Below are positions 7,988 to 16,282 of a DNA stretch of 21,533 nucleotides, piece after piece (position 1 is the first letter of the stretch; each line of letters starts with the position of its first letter). The position numbers and the translations under genes were made by a program. The DNA is from an uncultured Marvinbryantia sp. Lineage in GTDB: Bacteria > Bacillota > Clostridia > Lachnospirales > Lachnospiraceae. The DNA is taken from assembly GCA_947624335.1 (NCBI GenBank), contig CANQJX010000006.1, forward strand, positions 1 through 21,533. Direction: 5' to 3'. Below the pieces are notes generated by a model. The model ran no database searches. It was not told where the DNA came from and was given only the letters and a program-made list of their open reading frames with translations.

Positions 7988-9128
7988 AGGATATCTTCAG
8001 ATTGTTTTCAAAAACAGCGGACTGCTGCTGATGTATCTTTTGATTACGGTCAGCATCGTTTTTATTTCCCAGAAGAATATAGAGACAAACGATACATCCG
8101 CTTTTTCCGCCGCACGGTATCGCGTGGCGGTATTGGACAGGGAAGGCGGGAAGATTGGAAACGTCCTGACGGAGTATATCGCCCGGAATCAGATTTTGGC
8201 CGCGGTTGCGGACGATAAGCAGGCAATTTGGGACGAACTTTTTTATCGGAATATACAATGCGTGCTGATTGTTCCCGAAGACGCGGCAAAGAAACTTGCC
8301 GAAGGCGGGGCCGCGGTGCAGATCGTTTCGGTGCCCGGTTCGGCGGGGGAATATTACCTGCATGCAAAAATCAATAATCTGCTTCAACAGATCCGCGTTT
8401 ATACGGCCGGCGGGTTTTCCATGGAGGAAGCGTGCGAAAAGGCATTGGAACTTTCGCAAAAAGAGGCGTCCGTTACGCTTTTAGATGTAAATGGAAATGC
8501 GGGCCGCCGTCCCGATTACAATGATTTTTTTGCTTATCTGCCCTATGGCTTTTTAGGCGGAATGATTATCAGCATGAGTTTTGTGGTCATGGAGTTTAAA
8601 AAGAAAGAAATTAAGCGCAGGATTACCTGTTCGCCGGTTTCCGCGCGGGTGCAGAACAGCGCGGCGATCGCCTGCTTTCTTACGGTGGGAGTACTCGTGT
8701 GGGGCGTGTGCATAGCGGTTCAGTCTGCGGTTTATCATGGCGGCGCCTTTCGCTCGGAAAACCGGTTCTGCTATCTGCTGAACAGCCTCGCCTGTATGAC
8801 GGTGGCGATGAGCCTCGCTTATCTGACGGGCATGGCGGCGGGCAACGCAGGCGCGCTTAACGGGATTGCCAATGTGATATCTCTGGGATTGTGTTTTCTC
8901 GGCGGCATTTTTGTGCCGATTGAAATGCTGGGAAGCGGCGTAGAAAAAGCGGCCCGTTTCCTTCCCACTTACTGGTATTCAAAGATCAACGGCCTTCTGG
9001 GAGATTACGCCCGTTTAAACAGCGGCATGCTTCAGACGGTTATGCAGGGCCTGCTGATTCAGTTCCTTTTCGCGGCGGCATGCTTTGGCGTAACGACGGC
9101 GGTGACAAAAGCGCGGCAGCGCGAATAA
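7974..9128 (+). CDS. ABC-2 type permease, second subunit
   Basis: The 384-residue protein has the same plan as the previous permease: helix 1 at about 16-33, an extracytoplasmic region to about 185, then helices near 192-210, 228-250, 267-290, 297-318 and 351-376. The ribosome site GGAGGGAGAG lies inside the end of the upstream gene, and the two genes overlap by 14 bp, so they are translationally coupled. Together with the ATPase at 5939 this completes an exporter of the ATPase-permease-permease type. The 3' 70 bp are shared with the convergent nuclease gene. The GC-rich hairpin just after the stop (9142-9159) may serve as terminator. Confidence 0.88.
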   Translation: MRVFKGYLQIVFKNSGLLLMYLLITVSIVFISQKNIETNDTSAFSAARYRVAVLDREGGKIGNVLTEYIARNQILAAVADDKQAIWDELFYRNIQCVLIVPEDAAKKLAEGGAAVQIVSVPGSAGEYYLHAKINNLLQQIRVYTAGGFSMEEACEKALELSQKEASVTLLDVNGNAGRRPDYNDFFAYLPYGFLGGMIISMSFVVMEFKKKEIKRRITCSPVSARVQNSAAIACFLTVGVLVWGVCIAVQSAVYHGGAFRSENRFCYLLNSLACMTVAMSLAYLTGMAAGNAGALNGIANVISLGLCFLGGIFVPIEMLGSGVEKAARFLPTYWYSKINGLLGDYARLNSGMLQTVMQGLLIQFLFAAACFGVTTAVTKARQRE

Positions 9129-9703
9129 CGCGCATATGCCGGCGCTGCCGCGGCAGCGCTTGTTTCGTTTTCCTGAAACGGTGTTAGCTGCGCGAACCAG
9201 TCGGCGTATTTATCATTGGGCGGAACGGTCAGAAGCCTGCAGTAAGTATTTTGATAAATAACGGCGTTTAAATTGTATGCGCGAAAATCATCCTGACTGC
9301 CGGTATCGGCGTCGGGCGCAAGCCATACATAAGCGAGCGTGCGCCCGTACGGATCAAAGCGCTGCGTATCGTATTCCAGATAAAGCGGATCACCGGGGCG
9401 AATCCGGCTGCGCAGATATTCGGCGGCGGATTCGCCTTGCGGCGTATTTTCCTGCGTGCGGCTGACGCTTTCAGGCGTGTCAATGCCGATCAGGCGTACG
9501 CGCATTTCCTTTTCCTGTACGGTCACATCGATCGTATCTCCATCTACGACATACTGCAAAACAGCATTTTCAAACTGCGTGGAATCCGCGCCGTTTAACA
9601 GGCGCGCGCCGAGGGCAAACACGCAGGCCAGAAGCGCGAGAAAAAGAATGGATTGCAGATAAGCGCCGCGGCCGGAAGCGCGGCGCGCTTTGGTTCGTTT
9701 CAT
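9059..9703 (-). CDS. Membrane-anchored staphylococcal-nuclease-like protein (thermonuclease family)
   Basis: The 214-residue protein has a basic N-terminus, a single membrane or signal-anchor helix (about 16-37) and an SNase fold (about 45-175). Active-site positions seen are D54 and D56 in VVDGDTIDV, R70 and D75 and E78 in VRLIGIDTPES, and R121 in FDPYGRTLAYVW. These match D21, R35, D40, E43 and R87 of the S. aureus enzyme, so it should be a functional Ca2+-dependent nuclease acting outside the membrane. The ATG follows AAAAGGA. The usual fold ends near 'WFAQLTPFQENE' (180). The last 34 residues are an Ala/Arg-rich tail, and the last 22 or so are encoded opposite the end of the convergent permease gene. 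That tail may be a non-functional extension caused by loss of an earlier stop. Confidence 0.88.
   Translation of the reverse strand: MKRTKARRASGRGAYLQSILFLALLACVFALGARLLNGADSTQFENAVLQYVVDGDTIDVTVQEKEMRVRLIGIDTPESVSRTQENTPQGESAAEYLRSRIRPGDPLYLEYDTQRFDPYGRTLAYVWLAPDADTGSQDDFRAYNLNAVIYQNTYCRLLTVPPNDKYADWFAQLTPFQENETSAAAAAPAYARYSRCRAFVTAVVTPKHAAAKRN
9142..9159. terminator. GC-rich perfect palindrome, possible terminator of the ABC-2 operon
   Basis: GCGCTGCCG followed directly by CGGCAGCGC gives a perfect 18-bp palindrome. As RNA it can form a 7-bp stem with a CGCG loop. It starts 13 bp after the permease stop and is followed on the plus strand by the T-rich TTGTTTCGTTTTCC (9160-9173), so it may end the exporter transcript. 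It lies within the convergent nuclease coding region, where it encodes the poly-Ala tail. Confidence 0.45.
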
Positions 9704-9752
9704 TTCGGATGTCCTTTTTTATCAAATTTTAAGGATTGCTCACAGGGAGGTA

Positions 9753-9761
9753 TGCTATACT
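9753..9761 (+). promoter_or_regulatory. Candidate extended -10 promoter
   Basis: TGCTATACT fits an extended -10 (TGnTATAAT type), but no -35 is found at 17 bp. The 12-mer ATGCTATACTAA here (9752-9763) is identical to the one in the tRNA-Pro promoter at 16161-16172. It would be a secondary start upstream of the main 9782 promoter. Confidence 0.3.
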
Positions 9762-9781
9762 AAAATATATCACACTGCTTC

Positions 9782-9810
9782 TTGACAGGCAATATACCGA
9801 ACGGTATACT
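9782..9810 (+). promoter_or_regulatory. Strong sigma-A promoter for the FtsX-type ABC operon
   Basis: A perfect -35 TTGACA (9782-9787), a 17-bp spacer and -10 TATACT (9805-9810, 5/6) form a near-consensus promoter, placing transcription start near 9817, about 50 bp before the ATPase start. An inverted repeat overlaps its spacer and -10, so the promoter is probably repressed until induced. Confidence 0.75.
9793..9808. promoter_or_regulatory. Operator-like perfect inverted repeat over the -10 box
   Basis: TATACCG, AA, CGGTATA is a perfect 7-bp inverted repeat with a 2-bp centre, covering the last 12 bp of the spacer and the first 4 bp of the -10. The size and the CCGnnCGG core resemble TetR-family operators, and the position would block RNA polymerase. 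No such regulator gene is in the window. Confidence 0.55.
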
Positions 9811-9865
9811 CGGATAGGGCGGACAATTTCGGCGCGCTGATGGCGGCTGTTTATGAGGATGGGAT

Positions 9866-10570
9866 ATGGAAGGCTTTGTACAGTTAGAAAACGTTTCAAA
9901 AGTTTATCGGATGGGCGAGGTAGAGATCCGCGCGGTTGACGGGATTGATTTTTCGATTTCCAAAGGGGAATTTGTTGTAATCGTAGGTCCAAGCGGCGCG
10001 GGAAAGACGACCGTTTTAAATATTCTGGGCGGCATGGACACGGCGAGCGGCGGACGGGTGCTGGTGGACGGCGAGGACATTGCAAAATATCCGCAGAGAA
10101 AACTTACGGGCTACCGGCGCAACGACATTGGGTTTGTATTTCAGTTTTATAATCTGATTCCCAATCTGACGGCGCTGGAAAATGTAGAGCTTGCCCTGCA
10201 GATTTGCAAAAATCCGCTGGACGCGCGGGAAGTGCTGGAAGAAGTGGGTTTAAAAGAACGCCTGAAAAATTTTCCGGCGCAGCTTTCCGGCGGAGAACAG
10301 CAGCGCGTGTCGATTGCGCGCGCTTTGGCGAAAAATCCCAAACTTCTGCTCTGCGACGAGCCGACGGGCGCGCTTGATTATCTGACGGGGAAATCTATTT
10401 TAAAACTCCTTCAGGATATGTGCAGGGAAAAGGGAATGACGGTGATTGTGATTACGCACAATACGGCGATCGCGCCGATGGCGGACCGCGTGATTCACAT
10501 TAAGAACGGAAAAGTGGCGTCCACAAAGATCAACGAGACGCCAATGTCGGTAGAAAATATCGAGTGGTAA
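9866..10570 (+). CDS. MacB/LolD-type ABC transporter ATP-binding protein
   Basis: The 234-residue ATPase has Walker [10 protein letters not shown] (41-49), Q-loop Q93 in [20 protein letters not shown] (the LolD/MacB/FtsE-type 'F..Q..NL...LT..EN' pattern), signature LSGGEQQRV (140-148), Walker [13 protein letters not shown] (160-171, D-loop variant ending in LDYLTG) and the switch histidine in VIVITHN. It energises a type VII (MacB-like) machine, which transmits mechanical force across the membrane rather than moving substrate through a channel. The ATG follows GAGGATGGG. Its TAA is directly followed by the next gene's frame, so the two are co-translated. It is driven by the operator-covered promoter at 9782-9810. 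Confidence 0.93.
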   Translation: MEGFVQLENVSKVYRMGEVEIRAVDGIDFSISKGEFVVIVGPSGAGKTTVLNILGGMDTASGGRVLVDGEDIAKYPQRKLTGYRRNDIGFVFQFYNLIPNLTALENVELALQICKNPLDAREVLEEVGLKERLKNFPAQLSGGEQQRVSIARALAKNPKLLLCDEPTGALDYLTGKSILKLLQDMCREKGMTVIVITHNTAIAPMADRVIHIKNGKVASTKINETPMSVENIEW

Positions 10571-10579
10571 GTGATTTCT

Positions 10580-13500
10580 ATGAAAAAAAGGGCACTGAGA
10601 AAAGATTTTTATATGGAAATCCGAAAGAGCCTCAACCGTTTTCTTTCGATCCTTTTGATCGTGGCGCTGGGCGTGGCTTTTTATTCGGGTATTCAGTCGG
10701 CAGCTCCGGATATGCGCTATTCCGGAGATGCTTATTTTGATGAACATAAATTGATGGATCTGAAAGTAGTCGGCACGCTGGGGCTGACGGAGGACGATGT
10801 GGCGGCGCTTTCCGCGATAAACGGCGTATCCCGGGCGGAGCCGGGGTATATGACGGACGTGCTCTGCGGGGACGAAAGCCAGAAGGTGCTGCATCTGGAA
10901 TCGATTTCCCCTACGCTAAATCAATTAACGCCCATAGAAGGCAGACTGCCGCAAAAATCGGGCGAATGTTTTGTGGATATCGAATTTCTGGATTCTTCGG
11001 ATTATCAGATTGGGGACCGCATTACCTTTTATCGGGAAGAAGGGGACGATCTGATCTTAAAACGGGATACGTTTACCATTGTCGGCGCGGGCAGCAGCCC
11101 TTTGTACATATCGTTTCACCGCGGCAATACCACGCTTGGAAACGGAGAACTTTCGGGAGCGGGATATATTCTGGCCGAAGATTTTGATTCGGAAGTTTAC
11201 ACACAGATTTATCTGGAAGTGCGCGGGGCACGCAATCTGACTGCGTATACGGACGCATACGATACATTGATTGAACGCGTCAGCAAACGTGTTGAAGAGA
11301 TCGAGGGAGCGCGCTGCCAGATCCGCTATGATGAAGTAATGGAAGAAGCCCAGGAGAAACTTGCCGACGCCAGATGGGAGCTGGAGGACGGAAAAATCGA
11401 GGGCGAGAGCGAACTTGCCGATGCGCGGCAGGAACTGGAAGACGGGGAACAGGAGCTTGCCGATGGCAAAACGGAACTTTTTGACGCCAAAGTGGAACTG
11501 ATGGACGGCGCAAAACAGCTTGCCGACGGCAGACGCGAACTGGCGGAAAACGAAGAAACGTTCCTTGCAAGCAAGCGGCAGCTTCGGGAGGGCAAAGCCG
11601 AGCTTGCGGACGGAGAAGCGCAGCTTGCCAGCGGCAAAGCCGAGCTTGCGCAAAAAGAAGCGGAATTTAACAGGCAGTATGCGCCGGCGCTCCGGGAAAT
11701 CAATTCCGGGGAAAAACAGCTTGCAAATGCAAAGCAGCAATTAGCGTCCGCTAAACAGCAGTATCGTTCGGGGCTTGCGCAGTATAATCAGGGAAAATCC
11801 GAGTACGACGCGGGAGAGACGCAGTATGCGCAGGGGCTTGCGGCGTATCAGCAGCAGGCGGCGGCATGGCCCGCCCAGAAAGCGGAGCTGGCCGCACAGC
11901 GCGATACGCTGACGCAGCAGCAGACGCAATTGGAGGCTGTCCTGCCGCAGTTAAACGCGCAGCTTTCACAGGCGCAGGGGGCGCTTCCGGCAGCGGTGCA
12001 GGCACAGCAGCAGGCACAGTCTGCGGTGGATGCGAAGAACATGGAAATTGCGGACGCAGACGCAAGGGCGGCGGATCTGCAGTCCCAGATTGATTCTTTG
12101 AATACGCAGATCGCAGATTTGGATGCGAAAATCAGGGAACAGGAAGCAAACGGCGGCGCGGGTTCTCCGGCAGGGCCGGAAAATACGGGCAGTCTGGAAC
12201 TGAAAAATCAAAAAAGCGCACTTGAAGGGCAACGAAAAACAGCGCAGGACGAAAAGACGGCGGTGGACGCGCAGCGGGCCAGCCTGCAAACCGAGCTTTT
12301 GACCCTGCAGACGGAGCTGAATAATGCCAGCGCAAAAGTCACGGAACTCAATACCACAATTGCCGCTTTGCAGGGGCAGATCGGACAGATGGACACGATT
12401 CAAAACGGCATCCGCCAATTGGAGTCCGGTATTTCACAGGGCGATACCGGGCTGGCAGAAGCAAAGCGCCAAATCGACGATATGCGCGCCCTGCTTGACG
12501 CGTCAAAGATCCGGCTTACGCAATCCTGGGACGAACTTACGGCAGCGGCAGGGGAGATCCGCGCGGGAGAAAAAGAAATTACCGCCAATGAAAAGAAGCT
12601 GGAAAGCGGACGCGCACAGTTGGAGGACGGCCGAAACCAGATCAGCGAGGCGCATCGTACCATTGCCGAAAAGGAAAGCCTGCTTGCAAACGCCCGCCGG
12701 GAAATCGCGGACGGCGAGAAGGAACTGGAGGACGGACGGCAGCAGCTGTACGAAGGATCAAAAGAAATTGATCAGGCAGTTCAGAAGCTGCGCGATGGAA
12801 AGCAGGAATACGCGGAAGGGAAACAGGATTGGAAAGAGGGCAGGCAGGAGCTTGCAAACGGACGCGAGGAGTACGAAGACGGCGTCCGGGAATATAACGG
12901 GCAGATTGCGGACGCAGAGCAGAAAATTGCAGACGCAGAAAAAGAAATCGCGGATATTGACGTGCCGGAATGGATTGTGGAGGACCGCAGCGCCCTGCCG
13001 GAAAATATCGGTTACGGAGAAAACGCAGATCGGATGCGGAGCCTCGGAAGGGTGTTCCCAACCCTGTTTTTCCTGGTAGCGGCCCTGATCAGTCTTACGA
13101 CCATGACGCGCATGGTAGAGGAAGAACGCACCCAGATCGGCACGCTAAAGGCGCTGGGCTACGGGAAATTTTCTATCGCGTCGAAATATGTATGTTATGC
13201 GCTGTCCGCTACGCTTATCGGCAGCGCCGCCGGAATTGCTGTCGGAGAAAAATTTTTGCCGTTTGTGATCGTAACGGCGTACCGGATTATGTATCATCAT
13301 GTATCCAACGTAGTATTGCCGTATAACATCCGCTTTGCGCTGATTGCTACGGGAGCCGCGCTGTTCTCCACCATGGCGGGAACGCTTGCGGCGTGTTACC
13401 GGGAACTTTCTTCCACGCCTGCGGCGCTGATGCGCCCGCCCGCGCCCAAAGAGGGGAAACGCGTGCTGCTGGAACGGATTCCGCTGATCTGGAAACATTT

Positions 13501-14644
13501 AAGTTTTTCATGGAAATCCACCGTGCGCAATCTGTTCCGCTATAAAAAACGCCTGTTTATGACCATTTTCGGAATCAGCGGCTGCATGGCGCTGATGATC
13601 GTCGGCTATGGGCTGCGCGATTCCATCATGGATGTCGCAAATCTCCAGTTCCGGGAACTGCAGATTTACGACGGGATGGTTATTTTAGACGAGGAAGCGT
13701 CTGCTTCAGAGAAAAAACAATTAACGGATGCAATCGCCGCCGAAACGCGTGTGGAGGATTATGTAAAGGTGCATATGCACAGCGATACGGTGAAGCACAA
13801 TAAAAAAATGTGGGATCTGTATCTGATGGTGCCGGAGGACACAGAAACATTTATGGATTTTGTGGTTTTCCGCGACCGCGCGACAAAGGAAACGTATGAA
13901 CTGACGGACGAGGGCGCGATTCTTACGGAGAAAATCGCAAATCTGATGGAAGTAGGCGTAGGCGACCAGATTACCGTTGACAGCGAGGACTACGGGGAGA
14001 TATCGATTCCGGTTGTGGCGATTACGGAAAATTATCTGCGTCATTATATTTACCTGACGCCGGCGCTTTATCAAAAGCTGTACGGCGACGAGCCGAACTA
14101 CGATACGGTTCTCTACCGGGTCCGCGACGCGGCGAAGGACCAGATTACGCAGATAGGCGAGGACTTCCTTCATTACGACGCCGCTATGAGCATCAGCTAT
14201 ACCGCGACGATTATGGCGCAGCTGGAGGATATGCTCTCGGCGCTGGATTCGGTGATTCTTGTTCTGATTGTTTCCGCCGGGCTGCTGGCTTTTGTGGTTT
14301 TATATAATCTGAATAACATCAATATTAACGAGCGCAAGCGCGAACTGGCGACGTTAAAGGTCCTTGGCTTTTACAACGTGGAGGTCAGCGCGTATGTGTA
14401 CCGGGAGAATATTCTGATTACGGCGATCGGCGTTTTAGCAGGCGTGCTGCTTGGGATCATTTTGCACCGCTTTACGATTACAACGGTGGAGGTGGACGCC
14501 TGTATGTTCGGGCGCAATATTAATTTGCCAAGCTTCCTGATCTCCGCCGGGTTCACCGCGGGATTTTCGGTTCTGGTAAATTTTGTGATGCACTTTAAAC
14601 TGAAGAAGATCGATATGGTGGAAAGCCTGAAGAGCGTGGAATGA
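10580..14644 (+). CDS. Giant FtsX/MacB-type ABC permease with long coiled-coil hairpin insert
   Basis: The 1354-residue protein has helix 1 (about 18-38), an extracytoplasmic domain (to about 245), a coiled-coil insert (about 248-793), FtsX domain 1 (about 823-950, with EEERTQIGTLKALGYGK), helix 5 (about 990-1012), a second extracytoplasmic domain, and FtsX domain 2 (about 1217-1354, with NINERKRELATLKVLGFYNVEV). The two FtsX halves in one chain mean it can act without a second permease. Both ends of the insert are made of seven-residue repeats with Leu and Gly (ELADGKTEL type); the middle is Gln/Ala-rich; a Gly/Pro hinge (about 525-537) splits it in half. ATG 10580 is preferred over GTG 10571, because the GAGTGG element is 12 bp from the ATG and only 3 from the GTG. 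Related large FtsX-like proteins occur in Firmicutes with unknown cargo; lipid, peptide or cell-wall roles are possible. Confidence 0.9.
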   Translation: MKKRALRKDFYMEIRKSLNRFLSILLIVALGVAFYSGIQSAAPDMRYSGDAYFDEHKLMDLKVVGTLGLTEDDVAALSAINGVSRAEPGYMTDVLCGDESQKVLHLESISPTLNQLTPIEGRLPQKSGECFVDIEFLDSSDYQIGDRITFYREEGDDLILKRDTFTIVGAGSSPLYISFHRGNTTLGNGELSGAGYILAEDFDSEVYTQIYLEVRGARNLTAYTDAYDTLIERVSKRVEEIEGARCQIRYDEVMEEAQEKLADARWELEDGKIEGESELADARQELEDGEQELADGKTELFDAKVELMDGAKQLADGRRELAENEETFLASKRQLREGKAELADGEAQLASGKAELAQKEAEFNRQYAPALREINSGEKQLANAKQQLASAKQQYRSGLAQYNQGKSEYDAGETQYAQGLAAYQQQAAAWPAQKAELAAQRDTLTQQQTQLEAVLPQLNAQLSQAQGALPAAVQAQQQAQSAVDAKNMEIADADARAADLQSQIDSLNTQIADLDAKIREQEANGGAGSPAGPENTGSLELKNQKSALEGQRKTAQDEKTAVDAQRASLQTELLTLQTELNNASAKVTELNTTIAALQGQIGQMDTIQNGIRQLESGISQGDTGLAEAKRQIDDMRALLDASKIRLTQSWDELTAAAGEIRAGEKEITANEKKLESGRAQLEDGRNQISEAHRTIAEKESLLANARREIADGEKELEDGRQQLYEGSKEIDQAVQKLRDGKQEYAEGKQDWKEGRQELANGREEYEDGVREYNGQIADAEQKIADAEKEIADIDVPEWIVEDRSALPENIGYGENADRMRSLGRVFPTLFFLVAALISLTTMTRMVEEERTQIGTLKALGYGKFSIASKYVCYALSATLIGSAAGIAVGEKFLPFVIVTAYRIMYHHVSNVVLPYNIRFALIATGAALFSTMAGTLAACYRELSSTPAALMRPPAPKEGKRVLLERIPLIWKHLSFSWKSTVRNLFRYKKRLFMTIFGISGCMALMIVGYGLRDSIMDVANLQFRELQIYDGMVILDEEASASEKKQLTDAIAAETRVEDYVKVHMHSDTVKHNKKMWDLYLMVPEDTETFMDFVVFRDRATKETYELTDEGAILTEKIANLMEVGVGDQITVDSEDYGEISIPVVAITENYLRHYIYLTPALYQKLYGDEPNYDTVLYRVRDAAKDQITQIGEDFLHYDAAMSISYTATIMAQLEDMLSALDSVILVLIVSAGLLAFVVLYNLNNININERKRELATLKVLGFYNVEVSAYVYRENILITAIGVLAGVLLGIILHRFTITTVEVDACMFGRNINLPSFLISAGFTAGFSVLVNFVMHFKLKKIDMVESLKSVE
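11340..11700 (+). repeat. 21-bp-periodic heptad repeats, ascending arm of the stalk
   Basis: The codons give repeated seven-residue units of the X-X-X-Leu-X-X-Gly class, such as ELEDGEQ, ELADGKT, ELFDAKV, ELMDGAK and QLADGRR. GAGCTTGCCGA/GAACTTGCCGA-like blocks recur at 21-bp steps. This is protein-level coiled-coil repetition, not a DNA element. Confidence 0.75.
12595..12960 (+). repeat. Heptad repeats, descending arm of the stalk
   Basis: A second block of the same class lies at the far end of the insert: KLESGRA, QLEDGRN, ELEDGRQ, QLYEGSK, KLRDGKQ, ELANGRE. The two blocks flank a Gln/Ala-rich middle in mirror order, as expected if both arms meet near the membrane. Confidence 0.7.
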
Positions 14645-14713
14645 TGGAGCGGTTTTCGCTTCGGAAGCCCGGCTTTGAAAATTTACAGCTATGCGGAAGG
14701 AAACAGTTGAAAG

Positions 14714-16108
14714 ATGGGTATGCAGCTTCCCCGTGAATTTACTGAAAAAATGAAGGAATTGCTTGGCGCGCAGTACGGCGACTTCTTTGCGTCTTACGAT
14801 CAGCCGCGCAATTTTGGCCTGCGCGTCAATACCTTAAAAATTTCAACGCAGGAGTTTGAAAAGCTGGCTCCGTTTCACCTGAAGAAAATTCCATGGGTGG
14901 AAAACGGCTATTATTATGAGGAGCAGGACGCGCCTGCGCGCCATCCGTTTTACTACGCCGGCCTGTATTATCTGCAGGAACCAAGCGCTATGACGCCTGC
15001 GTCTGTCCTGAAGGTACGTCCGGGCGAACGCGTGCTGGATCTGTGCGCGGCTCCCGGCGGAAAAGCGACGGAACTCGGCGCAAAGCTTTGCGCCAAGGGG
15101 CTTCTGGTAGCGAACGACATCAGCGCGTCCCGCGCGAAGGCGCTGCTAAAAAATATTGAAGTATTCGGCATTCCAAACGCGTTTGTCACAACCGCCGCGC
15201 CTGCGGTTCTGGCGCGGCAGTTCCCGGCTTTTTTCGATAAAATTCTGGTGGACGCGCCCTGTTCGGGGGAAGGTATGTTCCGCAAAGAGGCGGCGGCCGT
15301 CAAAGCCTGGACGGCGGATAAACCGGCCGTCTGCGCCAAACAGCAAAAAGAAATTTTAAGCAGCGCCCTGGAAATGCTGTCGCCGGGCGGACAGCTCCTG
15401 TATTCTACCTGTACGTTTTCTCCGGAAGAAAACGAGCAGGTGGTCGCGTGGGTTCTGCGCGAACGGCGTGACATGCGGCTTCTGGATATTCCCCCGTACG
15501 AAGGATTTGCGCCGGGGATATCTAAGGCGGCGGAACTAAAAAAGTGCGTGCGTATCTTCCCGCATAAAATGGCGGGGGAGGGGCATTTTCTCGCGCTGAT
15601 GCAAAAAGCGGGTACAAACGGGCTTCCACAAGAGAGCGGATTTGCTGAAACGCGGCCCGTGGGGAAAATGGGAAAAGGCTCTGCCATACGCGGAGACGAA
15701 CAGGCGATACTGACGGAATTTTTATCGGACGTCGATATGCCGATGGAAACGGCGCGCATCGAGATCCGCAAAGGACAGGCATATTATGTGCCGCAATATC
15801 AAAGCGTGCGCGCGGGCGTTCCGTTCCTGCGGAACGGACTATATCTGGGCGAACTGAAAAAAGACCGGTTTGAGCCCAGCCAGTCGTTTGCGATGGCGCT
15901 GAAAAAAGAACAGTACGCCCATACGGTGGATTTGGATTTTAGCGATGAGCGCGTCGTCAGATACCTCAAAGGAGAGACTATCGCCGCGGACACATCCGGG
16001 AAAGGCTGGCGGCTTGTCTGCGTAAACGGTTATCCGCTTGGCTGGGGAAAGGCGGCGAACGGCATGCTCAAAAACAAATACCATGCCGGCTGGCGCATGA
16101 AATATTAA
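14714..16108 (+). CDS. rsmF: 16S rRNA (cytosine-C5) methyltransferase, RsmF/YebU type
   Basis: The 464-residue enzyme methylates C5 of cytosine in 16S rRNA near the decoding site (positions around 1400-1407 in known RsmF enzymes) using S-adenosylmethionine. The N-terminal RNA-binding part has RNFGLRVNTLK (32-42) and YYLQEPSAMTP (85-95). The Rossmann fold shows the SAM motif LDLCAAPGGKATELG (108-122), motif IV VDAPCSGEGMFRK with C183 (release cysteine) and motif VI YSTCTFSPEENE with C233 (nucleophile). The C-terminal region (about 330-464) is the PUA-like RsmF extension (LYLGELKK, WGKAANGMLKNKYHAGWR). ATG 14714 and ATG 14720 are both possible; the second gives the family-like start MQLPREF. 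The gene lies 69 bp after the giant permease, with no clear terminator between them. The exact target base is inferred from family. Confidence 0.92.
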   Translation: MGMQLPREFTEKMKELLGAQYGDFFASYDQPRNFGLRVNTLKISTQEFEKLAPFHLKKIPWVENGYYYEEQDAPARHPFYYAGLYYLQEPSAMTPASVLKVRPGERVLDLCAAPGGKATELGAKLCAKGLLVANDISASRAKALLKNIEVFGIPNAFVTTAAPAVLARQFPAFFDKILVDAPCSGEGMFRKEAAAVKAWTADKPAVCAKQQKEILSSALEMLSPGGQLLYSTCTFSPEENEQVVAWVLRERRDMRLLDIPPYEGFAPGISKAAELKKCVRIFPHKMAGEGHFLALMQKAGTNGLPQESGFAETRPVGKMGKGSAIRGDEQAILTEFLSDVDMPMETARIEIRKGQAYYVPQYQSVRAGVPFLRNGLYLGELKKDRFEPSQSFAMALKKEQYAHTVDLDFSDERVVRYLKGETIAADTSGKGWRLVCVNGYPLGWGKAANGMLKNKYHAGWRMKY

Positions 16109-16141
16109 AATTGCCAAAGAAATGAAATCGAAAAAAAGAAC

Positions 16142-16170
16142 TTGATTTTGCAAAAAGAAAATGCTATACT
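16142..16170 (+). promoter_or_regulatory. Promoter of the tRNA-Pro gene
   Basis: TTGATT (16142-16147) and TATACT (16165-16170) are 17 bp apart, and TG precedes the -10 as an extended element (TGCTATACT). Transcription would start about 14 bp before the tRNA. This gives the tRNA gene its own unit after rsmF. Confidence 0.75.
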
Positions 16171-16190
16171 AACAAAGCTTGATTCAAAAT

Positions 16191-16264
16191 CGATGCGTGG
16201 CTCAGCTTGGTAGAGCGCTGCGTTCGGGACGCAGAGGTCGCAGGTTCAAATCCTGTCGCATCGA
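16191..16264 (+). tRNA. tRNA-Pro, anticodon CGG
   Basis: The cloverleaf is complete: acceptor CGATGCG/CGCATCG (perfect 7 bp), D-stem GCTC/GAGC with AGCTTGGTA loop, anticodon stem CTGCG/CGCAG around loop TTCGGGA (anticodon CGG at 16225-16227), T-arm GCAGG-TTCAAAT-CCTGT, discriminator A. It reads codon CCG. The 3' CCA is not encoded (CTT follows), so it relies on the CCA-adding enzyme. It is flanked by its own promoter and a terminator. Confidence 0.96.
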
Positions 16265-16282
16265 CTTCCTGACAGGGAAAAG

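Noticed and set aside
11057..11740. 227-residue minus-strand reading frame with regular Phe/Leu/Lys repeats
   Set aside because: The regularity is the antisense image of the heptad repeats in the FtsX-type permease stalk.
14645..14713. AAGCCCGGCTT as a terminator between the giant permease and rsmF
   Set aside because: The stem is only 5 bp and no T-run follows; read-through into rsmF is equally likely.
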